NCBI GenBank assembly: GCA_014379905.1
Contig: JACMKX010000142.1
Location: forward strand, 1 to 64,000
From: Ferruginibacter sp.
GTDB taxonomy: Bacteria > Bacteroidota > Bacteroidia > Chitinophagales > Chitinophagaceae
DNA length: 64,000 nucleotides
Direction: 5' to 3'
Numbering within the stretch: position 1 is the stretch's first letter; every line of letters starts with the position of its first letter. Below are positions 17,886 through 27,101 of the stretch, one piece after another. The notes below the pieces were generated by a model. That model made no database searches and was not told where the DNA came from. It saw only the letters and a program-made list of their open reading frames with translations. Made by a program: the position numbers and the translations under genes.

Positions 17886-18122
17886 ATGTGGACAGAAGAA
17901 AACAATGCGCTTTATCACAAATTTGAATTTGCCGATTTTTCACAGGCTTTTGCTTTTATGAACCGTGTAGCTTTTGCTGCAGAAAAAATGGACCACCACC
18001 CCAAATGGACCAATGTTTACAATACAGTAGAAGTATGGTTGAACACTCACGATGCGGGTGATGTCGTGACCGAAAAAGATCATTCGCTTTCCAAACAAAT
18101 AGATAAGATCTTTGCCAGTTAA
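17886..18122 (+). CDS. phhB: 4a-hydroxytetrahydrobiopterin dehydratase
   Basis: A 78-residue PCD/DCoH-family enzyme that dehydrates 4a-hydroxytetrahydrobiopterin to the quinonoid dihydropterin, recycling the cofactor of aromatic amino acid hydroxylases. The signature [20 protein letters not shown], followed by TH(D) and VTEKDHSLS, contains the catalytic His pair and Trp/Asp of the family. It is slightly shorter at the N-terminus than the usual 95 residues. The stop is 2 bp before the start of ctlX, so both are probably in one message. Its hydroxylase partner is not in this window. Confidence 0.93.
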   Translation: MWTEENNALYHKFEFADFSQAFAFMNRVAFAAEKMDHHPKWTNVYNTVEVWLNTHDAGDVVTEKDHSLSKQIDKIFAS

Positions 18123-18124
18123 TT

Positions 18125-19030
18125 ATGCAAAACACACAGCATATTGCCATGGTGCGACCTTCCGCTTTTGGTTTTAATAACGAAACAGCAATCAACAACC
18201 ATTTCCAAAAAAAGAAGCAGCTAAACAACTGGGATCTGCAGGAGCATGCCTTGCAGCAGTTTGACGACATGGTTTCTTTACTAAGAGCTAATGGGATTGA
18301 TGTATTGATATTAGATGACAATCCTGCTCCTCCCAGGCCAGATGCCATTTTTCCCAACAACTGGTTTTGTTGCAATAGAAGTATGATCCAGGTTTTTCCC
18401 ATGTTTGCACCCAGCAGGCGATTGGAAAAAAATTGGAAGATGATCGATGCGATCAAAGATAAAACAGGCATCTCCATTGTAAAGGACTGGGGACCTTACG
18501 AGGAAAAAAATATGTTCCTGGAGGGCACGGGCAGCATGGTCATTGATCATGATCATAAAATTGCCTATGCCTGTTCATCTGTAAGAACAGATGAAAGTTT
18601 ATTCAACCAGTTTTGCAAAGAAAATAATTACCTACCCATTTACTTTACCGCCGCCGATGAAGACGGCCGGGAAATTTATCATACCAATGTGATGATGTGT
18701 ATAGGAAAAAGCTTTGCCGTTATTTGCCTCCGTGCCATTGAGGAAGATATTGACCGGAAAAAAATTATTCATGAACTGCAAACAACGGGTCACGAGATTA
18801 TTGATATCTCCTTTGAGCAAATGAATCATTTTGCAGGCAACATGCTTGAGCTGTTAACCAACAACAGCGAGCATATTGTAGTAATGAGCAAAACTGCTTT
18901 TAATAGTCTGCAAACAATACAGGTTGAAACGATTCGTAAATGCGCCCGCATCCTTTCTCCAGATGTTAGTGTAATTGAAAAAGCTGCTGGCGGCAGTGTA
19001 CGTTGTATGATGGCAGAACTATTTTATTGA
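18125..19030 (+). CDS. ctlX: CtlX-type arginine deiminase-related hydrolase
   Basis: A 301-residue amidinotransferase-fold protein similar to citrulline-utilisation hydrolase CtlX. It begins IAMVRPSAFGFN, with RPDAIFPNNWF (about 59-69), the EGTGSMVIDHDHKIAYACSS block (about 137-156), YHTNVMMCIG (His at about 181) and the nucleophile Cys294 in GGSVRCMMAELFY. The fold uses a Cys-His-Glu/Asp triad to attack guanidino or ureido groups. The exact substrate (citrulline or arginine derivative) is not proven by sequence. It starts 2 bp after phhB and converges on the GH5 gene with an 11-bp gap. Confidence 0.85.
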   Translation: MQNTQHIAMVRPSAFGFNNETAINNHFQKKKQLNNWDLQEHALQQFDDMVSLLRANGIDVLILDDNPAPPRPDAIFPNNWFCCNRSMIQVFPMFAPSRRLEKNWKMIDAIKDKTGISIVKDWGPYEEKNMFLEGTGSMVIDHDHKIAYACSSVRTDESLFNQFCKENNYLPIYFTAADEDGREIYHTNVMMCIGKSFAVICLRAIEEDIDRKKIIHELQTTGHEIIDISFEQMNHFAGNMLELLTNNSEHIVVMSKTAFNSLQTIQVETIRKCARILSPDVSVIEKAAGGSVRCMMAELFY

Positions 19031-19041
19031 TCTGCCAGCTT

Positions 19042-20775
19042 TTAAAATTTGACCTGTTTAAAACTAATCGTTCCGTTCAATACTTTTATCCGGATTTTCT
19101 GTAAGCCTTTTTTTAAAACCATCTCTGGTAATACATATTGCTGCCATTTTTGCATTCCGCCTGTATTACCTACATTAATTGTATGACCTGCTGCGCCATC
19201 AACAGAAAATTGAACACTATTTAATGCTGTGTTGGATGCTATATAAAGCATTGGTTTATGTTTACCCGTTTTTTTTACATCAATTGAATATTGAAGCCAC
19301 TCGCCTGATTCAAAGCTTCCAACATAAACAGCTTCATTTTCCTCTTCCCTGAAAATATCCACACCGTCATTTCTATAAGTGCCGCCTTTGTTGCCAACTC
19401 CTGGTTTGCCGCTCACCCTGTAATTTGCTGTATCAAGATCATAACAGGCAAATCCATTTTTACCAAGATCATAATCAGTAGCATTTATAATTTTACCAGG
19501 AACTATTGTATTGTTTCCGAATGGTTTTGTTTCATCGCTAAAAGGTTGTCTCATCATTGCATCCACCACATCTTTGTGAAAAATATTTTTACTGATATTG
19601 GTATTGTTTGCAAATGTTATCAGCGTTTTATAAAAATCAACCTGTAGGGGAATTTTTGTTTTACCGTTCCAGTAGTCTGCTATTTTATTGTAATCATCAT
19701 TTCTTTTCACCTGTAAAGGATTATTGTAGCCTAGTTTTTTCAACGGCCACCAGGCCCATCCAATATTATTTGATTCCAGTAAATGGATGGCTTGTGTGAA
19801 CCATACATTGGAATTTTCTCCTGTTTCACCCAACCATACCGGCACATTTAAATCGTCTCTGTATTTTATGATATGGCTGATTGAATTCTGGTCATTATAA
19901 TTCCAGTATTTATGAAAGCTTAGCACCATATTATTATCCCATAAACCATCATCCAATATTCCGGTATAATTGTTTCCCCAGCCATTCCCTTCAATTATAA
20001 TAATATGATTTTTATCCACCTCCCTGATAGCAGCGGTTATCTCCCGCATTAGCTTTTCTAAGGGCTCATTCTTTTTTTCACTTAATCCATTTTTATCTTT
20101 TTCGGCATCTTCAAAACCCCAGTTAGGTTCGTTGATAATATCGTAAGCTATAATGGTTGTTTCATTTTTATACCGTTCTGCTAGTTTTTTCCAAAGTGCA
20201 ATTGTTTTTTGTTGATTTTCCGGGCTATCCCATAAGGAAGGTTTAGATGGATCCCGGTCTGCTATATTGTAATCATTTCCCTGGCCTCCGGGTGCAGCAT
20301 GGAGGTCTAATATGAGGTACATTTTATTTGCTTTGCACCAGCGCACCAATTCATCCGTCATATTAAAGCCGTTGCTGATCCATGTTTGCTGGTTTGCCAA
20401 TTTCTCATCTTCTACCGGCAGGGTATACAAATTATAGTGCATGGGTAATCGTACCGAATTAAAACCCCATGCTTTCAGGGAATCTATATCAGTTTTAGTA
20501 GTATGGTTGGCCAACCAGGTATCATAAAATTCCTGCGTTTTCTCTTTGCCTATCAGTGAATCAATCCGCTGATGTATGCGGTATTGCTGACCTTCTTTAT
20601 TCACCCCCAACATGTATCCTTCCTGCAGCATCCATCCTCCCAGGCCCATTCCGCGGAGTAAAATATTTTCTCCTTTTTCATTTACTATTCTTTTGCCATT
20701 TGTCTTTAAAAACCCCTGGCAGTTCGCCTGTAAAATGCTGCCGGCTAAAAATAAGAATGCCACTATTTTCTTCAT
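19042..20775 (-). CDS. Secreted GH5-type glycoside hydrolase with CBM6-like domain
   Basis: A 577-residue exported glycosidase. The start is the ATG at 20775 (MKKIVAFLFLAGSILQANCQ), which gives a clean signal peptide; an upstream in-frame start adds 18 residues of unlikely sequence. The GH5 barrel (about 25-400) has RLPMHYN, LDLHAAPGGQG, the acid/base Glu216 in INEPN and the nucleophile Glu317 in LGETGE. Residues about 420-577 form a carbohydrate-binding module of the CBM6 type (NATDYDLG, GESGEW-like FESGEWLQY, final FKQVKF). GH5 covers cellulases, mannanases and others, so the substrate is not settled. Probably periplasmic or secreted. Confidence 0.88.
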   Translation of the reverse strand: MKKIVAFLFLAGSILQANCQGFLKTNGKRIVNEKGENILLRGMGLGGWMLQEGYMLGVNKEGQQYRIHQRIDSLIGKEKTQEFYDTWLANHTTKTDIDSLKAWGFNSVRLPMHYNLYTLPVEDEKLANQQTWISNGFNMTDELVRWCKANKMYLILDLHAAPGGQGNDYNIADRDPSKPSLWDSPENQQKTIALWKKLAERYKNETTIIAYDIINEPNWGFEDAEKDKNGLSEKKNEPLEKLMREITAAIREVDKNHIIIIEGNGWGNNYTGILDDGLWDNNMVLSFHKYWNYNDQNSISHIIKYRDDLNVPVWLGETGENSNVWFTQAIHLLESNNIGWAWWPLKKLGYNNPLQVKRNDDYNKIADYWNGKTKIPLQVDFYKTLITFANNTNISKNIFHKDVVDAMMRQPFSDETKPFGNNTIVPGKIINATDYDLGKNGFACYDLDTANYRVSGKPGVGNKGGTYRNDGVDIFREEENEAVYVGSFESGEWLQYSIDVKKTGKHKPMLYIASNTALNSVQFSVDGAAGHTINVGNTGGMQKWQQYVLPEMVLKKGLQKIRIKVLNGTISFKQVKF

Positions 20776-20854
20776 GAATATGTTTTTTAAGAGATAAATA
20801 TAAACATTCATTAGGAGGGATAGTGGCAACCCGTTTTAAACTAACGATATCGTT

Positions 20855-21724
20855 TTAGTTGACGCTTTTTTGCTGCAGCCTGTTCTTTTGTTCCTTTACA
20901 ATTTCATTGAGGTAAGTGGCTGTTTCGTTTTCGATAGCAGCTGCTGAAATTTCCAAAGCTTTTGGATTGGAAACTATTTGTAACCAGGGTTTAGGCCCGT
21001 CAAAGTTATAGGCACCAAAAACAATCGCCGGTATTCCTTTAGCGATTACATTATCTGTTCCTTTTAATTTCCATTGGTCTGCCCATTCGTACATATATTT
21101 TGCGTCTCTCTCCGTCATACGAAGGCAGGAATGAGAAGCCGGGTAGCCAGGTAATTCATATTGATGCCAGCCAATACCCTCTTTGTTTTCAATATTAAAA
21201 TTCCACCTCAATTCCCACTCATCGTTAAATGTACTCACTGTTTCCTCAGCCTTCCAGTTGGTAAAATACAATTGGGGCGGCGTGGGATGGGCCTTGCTTC
21301 CCATATTTGTTTGGCCGGTATAAACAAGCTCGCCAAATTCGTAAGCGGCAAATGACTGTGATGGATAAGAAAAGTAAACAATCTTATCTACATCTTTTAA
21401 GTAAGGTACCTGCAAAGGAAAAGGGAGATAATTTTCTACAGTTTTGCTCAAATCATCGGGTACTACAATAGTATCCATGTTTAGCAGGTGCCGGTAATCT
21501 GTTCTGTTCACTGCTGCAACGATACGAGCTATATCGTTGTTCTTTTTTAAGGTATCTATTAAATTTTTTGTGCTATCGAAACGGAAGCTGATAGCAGATT
21601 TATCTCTTTTAACAGAAGGTTTCCCTTTATTGCCACCGGTTTTATTTTCCGCAGTTTTGTCTGTACATTGAACCAATAATACAATTGTAAATAAAATTAA
21701 TATTCCTCTTGTGATGCGCTTCAT
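20855..21724 (-). CDS. L,D-transpeptidase (YkuD domain) lipoprotein
   Basis: A 289-residue lipoprotein. I use the ATG at 21724 (MKRITRGILILFTIVLLVQC), whose LVQC lipobox fits a lipoprotein signal; the upstream in-frame start at 21841 adds 39 residues before it. The YkuD domain (about 110-235) shows FSYPSQSFAAYEFGELVYTG and the catalytic motif ASHSCLRM with the nucleophilic Cys. The usual motif is SHGC(V/I)R; here Gly is Ser. Such enzymes form 3-3 crosslinks in peptidoglycan or attach lipoproteins to it. Single-gene unit. Confidence 0.82.
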   Translation of the reverse strand: MKRITRGILILFTIVLLVQCTDKTAENKTGGNKGKPSVKRDKSAISFRFDSTKNLIDTLKKNNDIARIVAAVNRTDYRHLLNMDTIVVPDDLSKTVENYLPFPLQVPYLKDVDKIVYFSYPSQSFAAYEFGELVYTGQTNMGSKAHPTPPQLYFTNWKAEETVSTFNDEWELRWNFNIENKEGIGWHQYELPGYPASHSCLRMTERDAKYMYEWADQWKLKGTDNVIAKGIPAIVFGAYNFDGPKPWLQIVSNPKALEISAAAIENETATYLNEIVKEQKNRLQQKSVN

Positions 21725-21892
21725 ATATTTTATCACAGAGAGGCCATAAAACTGTGCCAAGTATTGATATAACAAAAGTTCCGGATATTTAAATATGGGC
21801 ACAAAAAAAATCCGTACTGGAAAGTACAGGTTTTGTGACACATAAAAATTCCACTTTTTATGTTCGTCTGTTCTGAGTAAAATTTTATTGTT

Positions 21893-23329
21893 TCATAAAC
21901 CTGTTGCTGCTACCATCTTCAGCCGTATCATGTACATACCGGTGGGAAGTTTAGAAACATCCATATTTTTTGTATTGGCATTTATTACAAAATTCAAATG
22001 TATCTTACCTGACACATCAATTATATTAACTCTTGTATTAAAGAGTTTGGAATCACTTAGACTTAAGGTTACGATGGACAATGCCGGTGAAGGATAAACC
22101 AGCACCTCGCCTGCAGCATTTCCGCATCCTGAACTAATTCTTGCTACAGGGCTAAATGAATAGCTACGCCCAGTACCCCGTTGCTAAAAAAATTGGTGCT
22201 GTTTAAATATACACCTGCAAAAGTTGAAGAGAATCCTGAGGCAAGATCCTGCCCTCTGAATGCGTATACTTTACGTGCAGTAACAGTTGCTATATTAGGA
22301 AGGTCTGTTACCGTTGTAGAATAAGATTCGCCCAGGGCTCCCACTATAATATCTGCCTTTGAATCGCCGATACAATTTCCTCCTGTTATACTAAACCCAA
22401 ACAATGCGTTGGCTACGGGTGTTATTGATCGCAACACCCTGCTTGGTGATGCGGGCAAACCATTAGCAGAACTTAAATATACAAATACTGCACGGCGCCT
22501 GCTAACGTGGCAGTACCAGCAATTACATTGATTGCCCGGGGGCACCAATAGCTACATCATCAAATTCATCCCCGTTTACATCTCCCAGGCCTGCTATAGA
22601 ATAGCCAACCAATGCATCTACCTGTAGCTGTAAATTATTTAACAACCCGGGTAAAAGTCCATTGGCAGAAACCGTCCATTCTGCAGCGTGCGTTAATGGA
22701 TCAATCGTAATTGGATAAAGAGCATTCTCGTCATCAACTTCAATAATGAGTTCATTGTCTTTCGACAATTTCATGGATGCATTTAATAATTTATGATCTG
22801 CATCCCAAACTTTAAGGTCATCCTATTTTATATAAACCTTCCCGGATGGCTTGTGCGATAATTGTAAAACATTTTCATAGAGTACGGAAGGAATAAGGGA
22901 ACCCGATACTTTCATACTAACCTGCAAAGCTTCGTTACCTGCCGGTTTATTTTTAATGATAAAATTCTGGCGAAGACCTGATTCATCATTGATGTATTCA
23001 ACATCATAAGCGTTAGTAATAAATTTAAGATAATTGTCTTTTGTATATAAAGATGCGTGGGCAGCCGCTGTTTTATTACCAACTGCAGCCATCCCAAATA
23101 CAAGGTTTTGTGTTGTATTAAGCACCGCATACTCTTTGCCTGTATTTCTAAGATGATAAGTTGCTTTATCTCAATGTGATGTTGCCTTTGTCATCCAGTC
23201 ATCACCGGACCCGGCATTGCCTGCAGTAGTAACAGCCTGACTTGTAGTAACAAATGATTATTGAAAATTTTGGGCGGAGCAAACGAACGTGCACAGGCTG
23301 GCCTTCACCAGAAGTAGCGCTAGTTTCAT
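21893..23329 (-). pseudogene. Decayed FG-GAP repeat protein with T9SS sorting domain
   Basis: Reading the minus strand from ATG 23329 gives a signal-like start (MKLALLLVKASLCTFVCSAQ), then in-frame stops at 23258-23260 (TAA), 23171-23173 (TGA) and 22823-22825 (TAG), with matching protein sequence continuing after each. Frame changes are then needed near 22535, near 22495 and near 22160. The pieces hold FG-GAP units (GDVNGDEFDDVAIGAPG; GDSKADIIVGALGE) and a type A T9SS C-terminal domain (VLVYPSPALSIVTLSLS...). Some change of frame may also occur near 21900, where the usual end of the domain would continue. An integrin-like surface protein was probably lost recently. Confidence 0.85.
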
Positions 23330-23568
23330 AACGATAGGTTGGGTTTAAAAAATTGTTTTCTTAGGTTTCAGATTCTTCGAATTGTATTGCTACAACAGGA
23401 ATGGTAAAACAAACCTAGGATGTGAAGAAAATATAAAAGTCCCCAAAATTGTATGATAAGTCCCTAATACATACAAATTAAAAAATAAAAAAGTGTCTGT
23501 TTACTCACATTTTGTTTTACATTTATATTGATAGTTCCACTTCCGTTTTATCCTAACTCCTGAGTACC

Positions 23569-24591
23569 ATGAAACTGAGACCATACGCTTTTAAAGCAGA
23601 TCCCATGTATGCGTACATGGAGAAATTATCCGTTGACTTAAACGTTACGCTACACAATGATATAACACTCAAGCTGCCGCCGGAGAAAGGTTCTGGCTTT
23701 ATTAAGAATATTTTTCTGGAAGATGATTTCTGTATCCGTTATTATCATTTTCACCTCAACCAGAGTATGCCCTTTCATTGGTGTTACGATACCGAAGCGG
23801 ATGAATTGTTGTACAAGCTGATGTTTACCTGCGGTTCCACACCTGTTGCCATGGATAAAAATTTAGATTCACCAGATCCCCAATCCTTTACACAAAACTC
23901 CAGTGTTTTATACCCTGTTGATTCGGAGACCGTGCAAATTATTCCTGCAAATATCCGGATCACCAGGATTGCATTAATGTTTACCAAAGAATGGCTGGAA
24001 CAAAATTTCCCGGATGCATCGTATAAAATAACAGAGATCGTTGACCTGCTTGGCAAAAAACACAGGCCTTCCTTTATTCCGGCAAGAATGGGATATTCCT
24101 ATTATGCTACCGTAAATGAGATGGCAAAAGAAATGGATAATGATATTTTTCCGGTGATCCATATCAAAACAAAAAGCCTGGTATTATTAAATGAATTTTT
24201 GAATAAAGTTGTTGAAACCAGCGAAGCAAATTCTTTTGACCAGAAAAGTCTTTATTCCGAAACCATTATAAAAGTGGAGCAAAGACTTCAAAAATTCCTG
24301 CTTACATCTATGCCAAGTATTGCCCAATTATCTGCAGAGTTTAATATGAGCCCGTCTACCCTGCAGCGACACTTTAAAATTATATATGGAAAAAACATCT
24401 ACCATTATTATCTTGAACAAAAGCTGGCAATTGGAAAAGAGCTAATCGCTTCCAAAAAGAAAACCATATCCGAAGTGGCTTATATACTTGGATACCACAA
24501 GATCAACAGTTTTTCAAAAGTATTTAAAAAATATTTTGGAGTTTTACCAAAAGATATAAATGCATTAAACAAGATAAATGCGAAAAAATAA
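23569..24591 (+). CDS. AraC-family transcriptional regulator
   Basis: A 340-residue regulator. The C-terminal AraC/XylS domain (about 238-335) has two helix-turn-helix units: SIAQLSAEFNMSPSTLQRHF and TISEVAYILGYHKINSFSKVFKKYFG, with the family's GxLPKDI end. The N-terminal two-thirds (about 1-220) resembles the cupin-like sensory region of Bacteroidota AraC proteins, with FHLNQSMPFHWCYDTEADELLYKL, but the ligand is unknown. It is transcribed away from the FG-GAP pseudogene, a possible lost target. It converges on selD with a gap of 5 bp. Confidence 0.9.
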   Translation: MKLRPYAFKADPMYAYMEKLSVDLNVTLHNDITLKLPPEKGSGFIKNIFLEDDFCIRYYHFHLNQSMPFHWCYDTEADELLYKLMFTCGSTPVAMDKNLDSPDPQSFTQNSSVLYPVDSETVQIIPANIRITRIALMFTKEWLEQNFPDASYKITEIVDLLGKKHRPSFIPARMGYSYYATVNEMAKEMDNDIFPVIHIKTKSLVLLNEFLNKVVETSEANSFDQKSLYSETIIKVEQRLQKFLLTSMPSIAQLSAEFNMSPSTLQRHFKIIYGKNIYHYYLEQKLAIGKELIASKKKTISEVAYILGYHKINSFSKVFKKYFGVLPKDINALNKINAKK

Positions 24592-24596
24592 AATGC

Positions 24597-25664
24597 TCAT
24601 TTGCCTTCCTGTTTTACCAGGATAGTTTTTTCTTCTTTCTTTATAAATCTTCCTATTGGTTCCATAAATCCTGTAAGGTCATTTTGCTGAAGAATTTCTC
24701 TTACTTCCTTTAGAGCCTTTTCCTTTACTGCAAACAAAATTCCACCATTGGTTTGCGGGTCTGGCAATAAATTAAAAGCTTCCATTACATTCACTCCTTT
24801 TTCAAAACCTGTTTGAGCGCTGTAGCTATTCCAGTTCCTGTAGGTGGCGTCGGGAACTATTCGTTGTGCAAGATATTCTCTCGCGCCTTCCATAACGGGT
24901 AGTTGTGAATAGTAAATTTCTGCAGATAAATTAGCGGCATTGGCCATTTCAAACAAGTGACCTAGTAAACCAAAACCTGTAACATCTGTCATGGCGGTTA
25001 CACTTCTTACATCACCTAACTCTATTCCAATTTTATTGAGCCTGCACATTTGATCTATCATTATTTGAACATGCTCTTGCTTTATCAGGCCGCGCTTTTG
25101 TGCTGTTGATAAAATTCCTGTTCCTATCGGTTTGGTCATTAATAACCAATCTCCTTCATTTGCGGTGTTATTTCTTTTTATTTTTTCTATGCCGGTTAAT
25201 CCATTTACAGAAAGTCCGAAAATAGGTTCTGCAGAATCAATGCTATGACCACCTGCCATGGCAATTCCAGCTTCTGCACAGATAGTTCTTGCCCCATCCA
25301 GTACCTCCCTCGCAAGGGAAGAGGGCAATTTTTCAACAGGCCAGCCTAGTATAGCCAGTGCTAAAAAAGGACGCCCTCCCATTGCATAAATATCACTGAT
25401 GGCATTGGCTGCGGCTATCCTGCCAAAGTCGAATGCATCATCAACTACAGGCATAAAAAAATCTGTTGAGGAGATGAGTGCCTGGCCATTTCCTATATCG
25501 TACACAGCCGCATCATCGTTGCTGCTGTTTCCTACCAACAAATTTTTATCAGGAGTTGGTTGTAAGGTTGTTTGAAGTATTTCCTCCAATACCTTTGGTG
25601 CTATTTTGCAACCACAGCCCGCTCCGCGGGAGTACTGAGTTAGTTTAACGCGTTCTTCTGCCAT
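24597..25664 (-). CDS. selD: Selenide, water dikinase (selenophosphate synthase)
   Basis: A 355-residue enzyme that makes selenophosphate from selenide and ATP, the selenium donor for tRNA and protein. The N-terminal YSRGAGCGCK has the catalytic Cys17 (not Sec) and Lys20, aligning with the E. coli enzyme. DDAAVY, TDFFMPVVDD, GGHSID and MTDVTGFGLLGH are the usual nucleotide and metal-binding motifs. It is the third gene of a co-directional set, mnmH - secreted coiled-coil protein - selD, with 12 bp to the gene before. With mnmH here and no selA/selB in view, its product probably serves tRNA 2-selenouridine. Confidence 0.97.
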   Translation of the reverse strand: MAEERVKLTQYSRGAGCGCKIAPKVLEEILQTTLQPTPDKNLLVGNSSNDDAAVYDIGNGQALISSTDFFMPVVDDAFDFGRIAAANAISDIYAMGGRPFLALAILGWPVEKLPSSLAREVLDGARTICAEAGIAMAGGHSIDSAEPIFGLSVNGLTGIEKIKRNNTANEGDWLLMTKPIGTGILSTAQKRGLIKQEHVQIMIDQMCRLNKIGIELGDVRSVTAMTDVTGFGLLGHLFEMANAANLSAEIYYSQLPVMEGAREYLAQRIVPDATYRNWNSYSAQTGFEKGVNVMEAFNLLPDPQTNGGILFAVKEKALKEVREILQQNDLTGFMEPIGRFIKKEEKTILVKQEGK

Positions 25665-25676
25665 GCAGCAAAGGTA

Positions 25677-27101
25677 TTATTCCTTTCTGCGGTTAAATAC
25701 AATGGATGCATTTTTTTGCAGGTCGCCACTAAAGCGGATCTCGTACAAGTCCTTTCCATCTTTTATCACCAGCAGCCCTGTATTGGGTGCAATAGATCCT
25801 AATGTTTCAGCATACATCACCATTTCTATCCTGTCCATCTCGCGGGGAATATAAATGGTATGTTTAATTGCTTTTATACCGAGGCCTTGTTTTGCCAATA
25901 TTAGTTGTCCGTTCATTAATACACTTACGGTATCTCCATCTATTTCGCCGTTATCATACAGGGAAAGTTGTAAACTATCGGCAGAGAAATTAACCGTTTG
26001 CTGAACAATTGTTTTTCTTAATGCCACATCTGCAGCTGGTTCTGTATTGATTTTAAAACCTGTGGCCGGCTTATTTATTTTTTCGGCCGTTTCTTTTTTA
26101 GCTATTTCCTTTTTTGCCCTTTCCGCTTGTTGCAAAAGTTTTTCGGCCGCCAATGTTTTGGCGGCTTCCTGCTTTGCAAGGGTTTTATCCTGCTTTTCCT
26201 TTTCGAAGGTTGCTTCTTTTTCCTGTTTCCCTTTAATGGCTGTTTGTTTAGCTAATTCCTTTTCTGCAGCAGTTTGTTTTGCCATTTCCTGGCGGGTAAG
26301 TATTTTTTCTGATTGTTCTTTCTCCCCCGCAACTTTTTTAGGTTCCTGTTCAGTAGCAGTTTCCTGTTTCGCCAGGTCTTTTTCGGCTTCTATTTTCTTT
26401 GCTGCTTCCTGCTTTGTTACAAGCTTCTCCTGCTGTTGCTTTTCTATTGCTGCAAGTTTTGCTTTTGCCAAGGCCTGTTTATCTTTATCATTCTGTGCTT
26501 TTTCTTTATTGATAGAAATATTTTTTTCTGCCAGTTGTAATTCCCGATCTGCCGCGTCTGCTTTTGCCAATGATTGTTTTTCTTCTTTTACGAAAGAAAG
26601 TTCTTCGTCTTTACCCAACTCCTGCAAATGCGGCACCAGCGATGATTGCCAGAAATCATTTTTTCTTTGTAAACTAATGCTACCAGTTAATGAGTGAAAA
26701 TCTTTTGTACGATTGGTAGCAAACGGACCTGCTAAGGTCATTATACTATCGCTTGCATTGAGGGTTAATACATTTAATTGTTTCACTCCCTTATTTGGAG
26801 GTATAGGATAATTATTTGCGATAAGCCCGTTGTCTTCTACCAGGATTTTGCCATCGCCGGCTAATTTTACGGTAACTTTTTTAACACCAAAGTATTGAGT
26901 GTCTCCGATTAAAAACCAGGTGTGCGAAAACCCTGTGTATTTCCCTTTTTCTTTGCTGATGCCTATTTCGTATTTATAATACTTTTGTGTGCTGTCGTTA
27001 AAAAGGGTGCCTTTCCATAGGCCGGTGATATCTTTTTCCTGCGCCAAAACGCATAGCGGAATAAAAAATAAAAATGTCATTATAGTTTTGCGGAACTGCA
27101 T
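25677..27101 (-). CDS. Secreted protein with Ala/Lys/Glu-rich coiled coil, unknown function
   Basis: A 474-residue exported protein of no named family that I recognise. After signal MQFRKTIMTFLFFIPLCVLAQ comes a beta-rich domain (about 25-160, starting DITGLWKGTLFNDST, ending FWQSSLVPHL). A long coiled coil (about 170-345) repeats AKQEAAK and AEKELAKQ units. A C-terminal beta domain (about 358-474) has LSLYDNGEIDGDTVSVLMNG. The first domain is paralogous to the 180-residue protein at 28251-28793. The gene starts inside the end of mnmH (22-bp overlap; an inner ATG at 27080 forms TAATG with the mnmH stop), so it is probably translationally coupled to it. I prefer 27101, which has a charged n-region. 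Confidence 0.7.
   Translation of the reverse strand: MQFRKTIMTFLFFIPLCVLAQEKDITGLWKGTLFNDSTQKYYKYEIGISKEKGKYTGFSHTWFLIGDTQYFGVKKVTVKLAGDGKILVEDNGLIANNYPIPPNKGVKQLNVLTLNASDSIMTLAGPFATNRTKDFHSLTGSISLQRKNDFWQSSLVPHLQELGKDEELSFVKEEKQSLAKADAADRELQLAEKNISINKEKAQNDKDKQALAKAKLAAIEKQQQEKLVTKQEAAKKIEAEKDLAKQETATEQEPKKVAGEKEQSEKILTRQEMAKQTAAEKELAKQTAIKGKQEKEATFEKEKQDKTLAKQEAAKTLAAEKLLQQAERAKKEIAKKETAEKINKPATGFKINTEPAADVALRKTIVQQTVNFSADSLQLSLYDNGEIDGDTVSVLMNGQLILAKQGLGIKAIKHTIYIPREMDRIEMVMYAETLGSIAPNTGLLVIKDGKDLYEIRFSGDLQKNASIVFNRRKE

Noticed and set aside
23171-23173. In-frame TGA in the FG-GAP gene as a selenocysteine codon, given selD nearby
   Set aside because: A TAA and a TAG interrupt the same frame, followed by frameshifts, and no selA, selB or SECIS-like hairpin was seen. 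Simple decay explains it.
26047-26697. 216-codon plus-strand frame rich in Ser, Phe, Ala and Cys
   Set aside because: It is the complement of the Ala/Lys/Glu coiled-coil region of the secreted protein and mirrors its codon bias.
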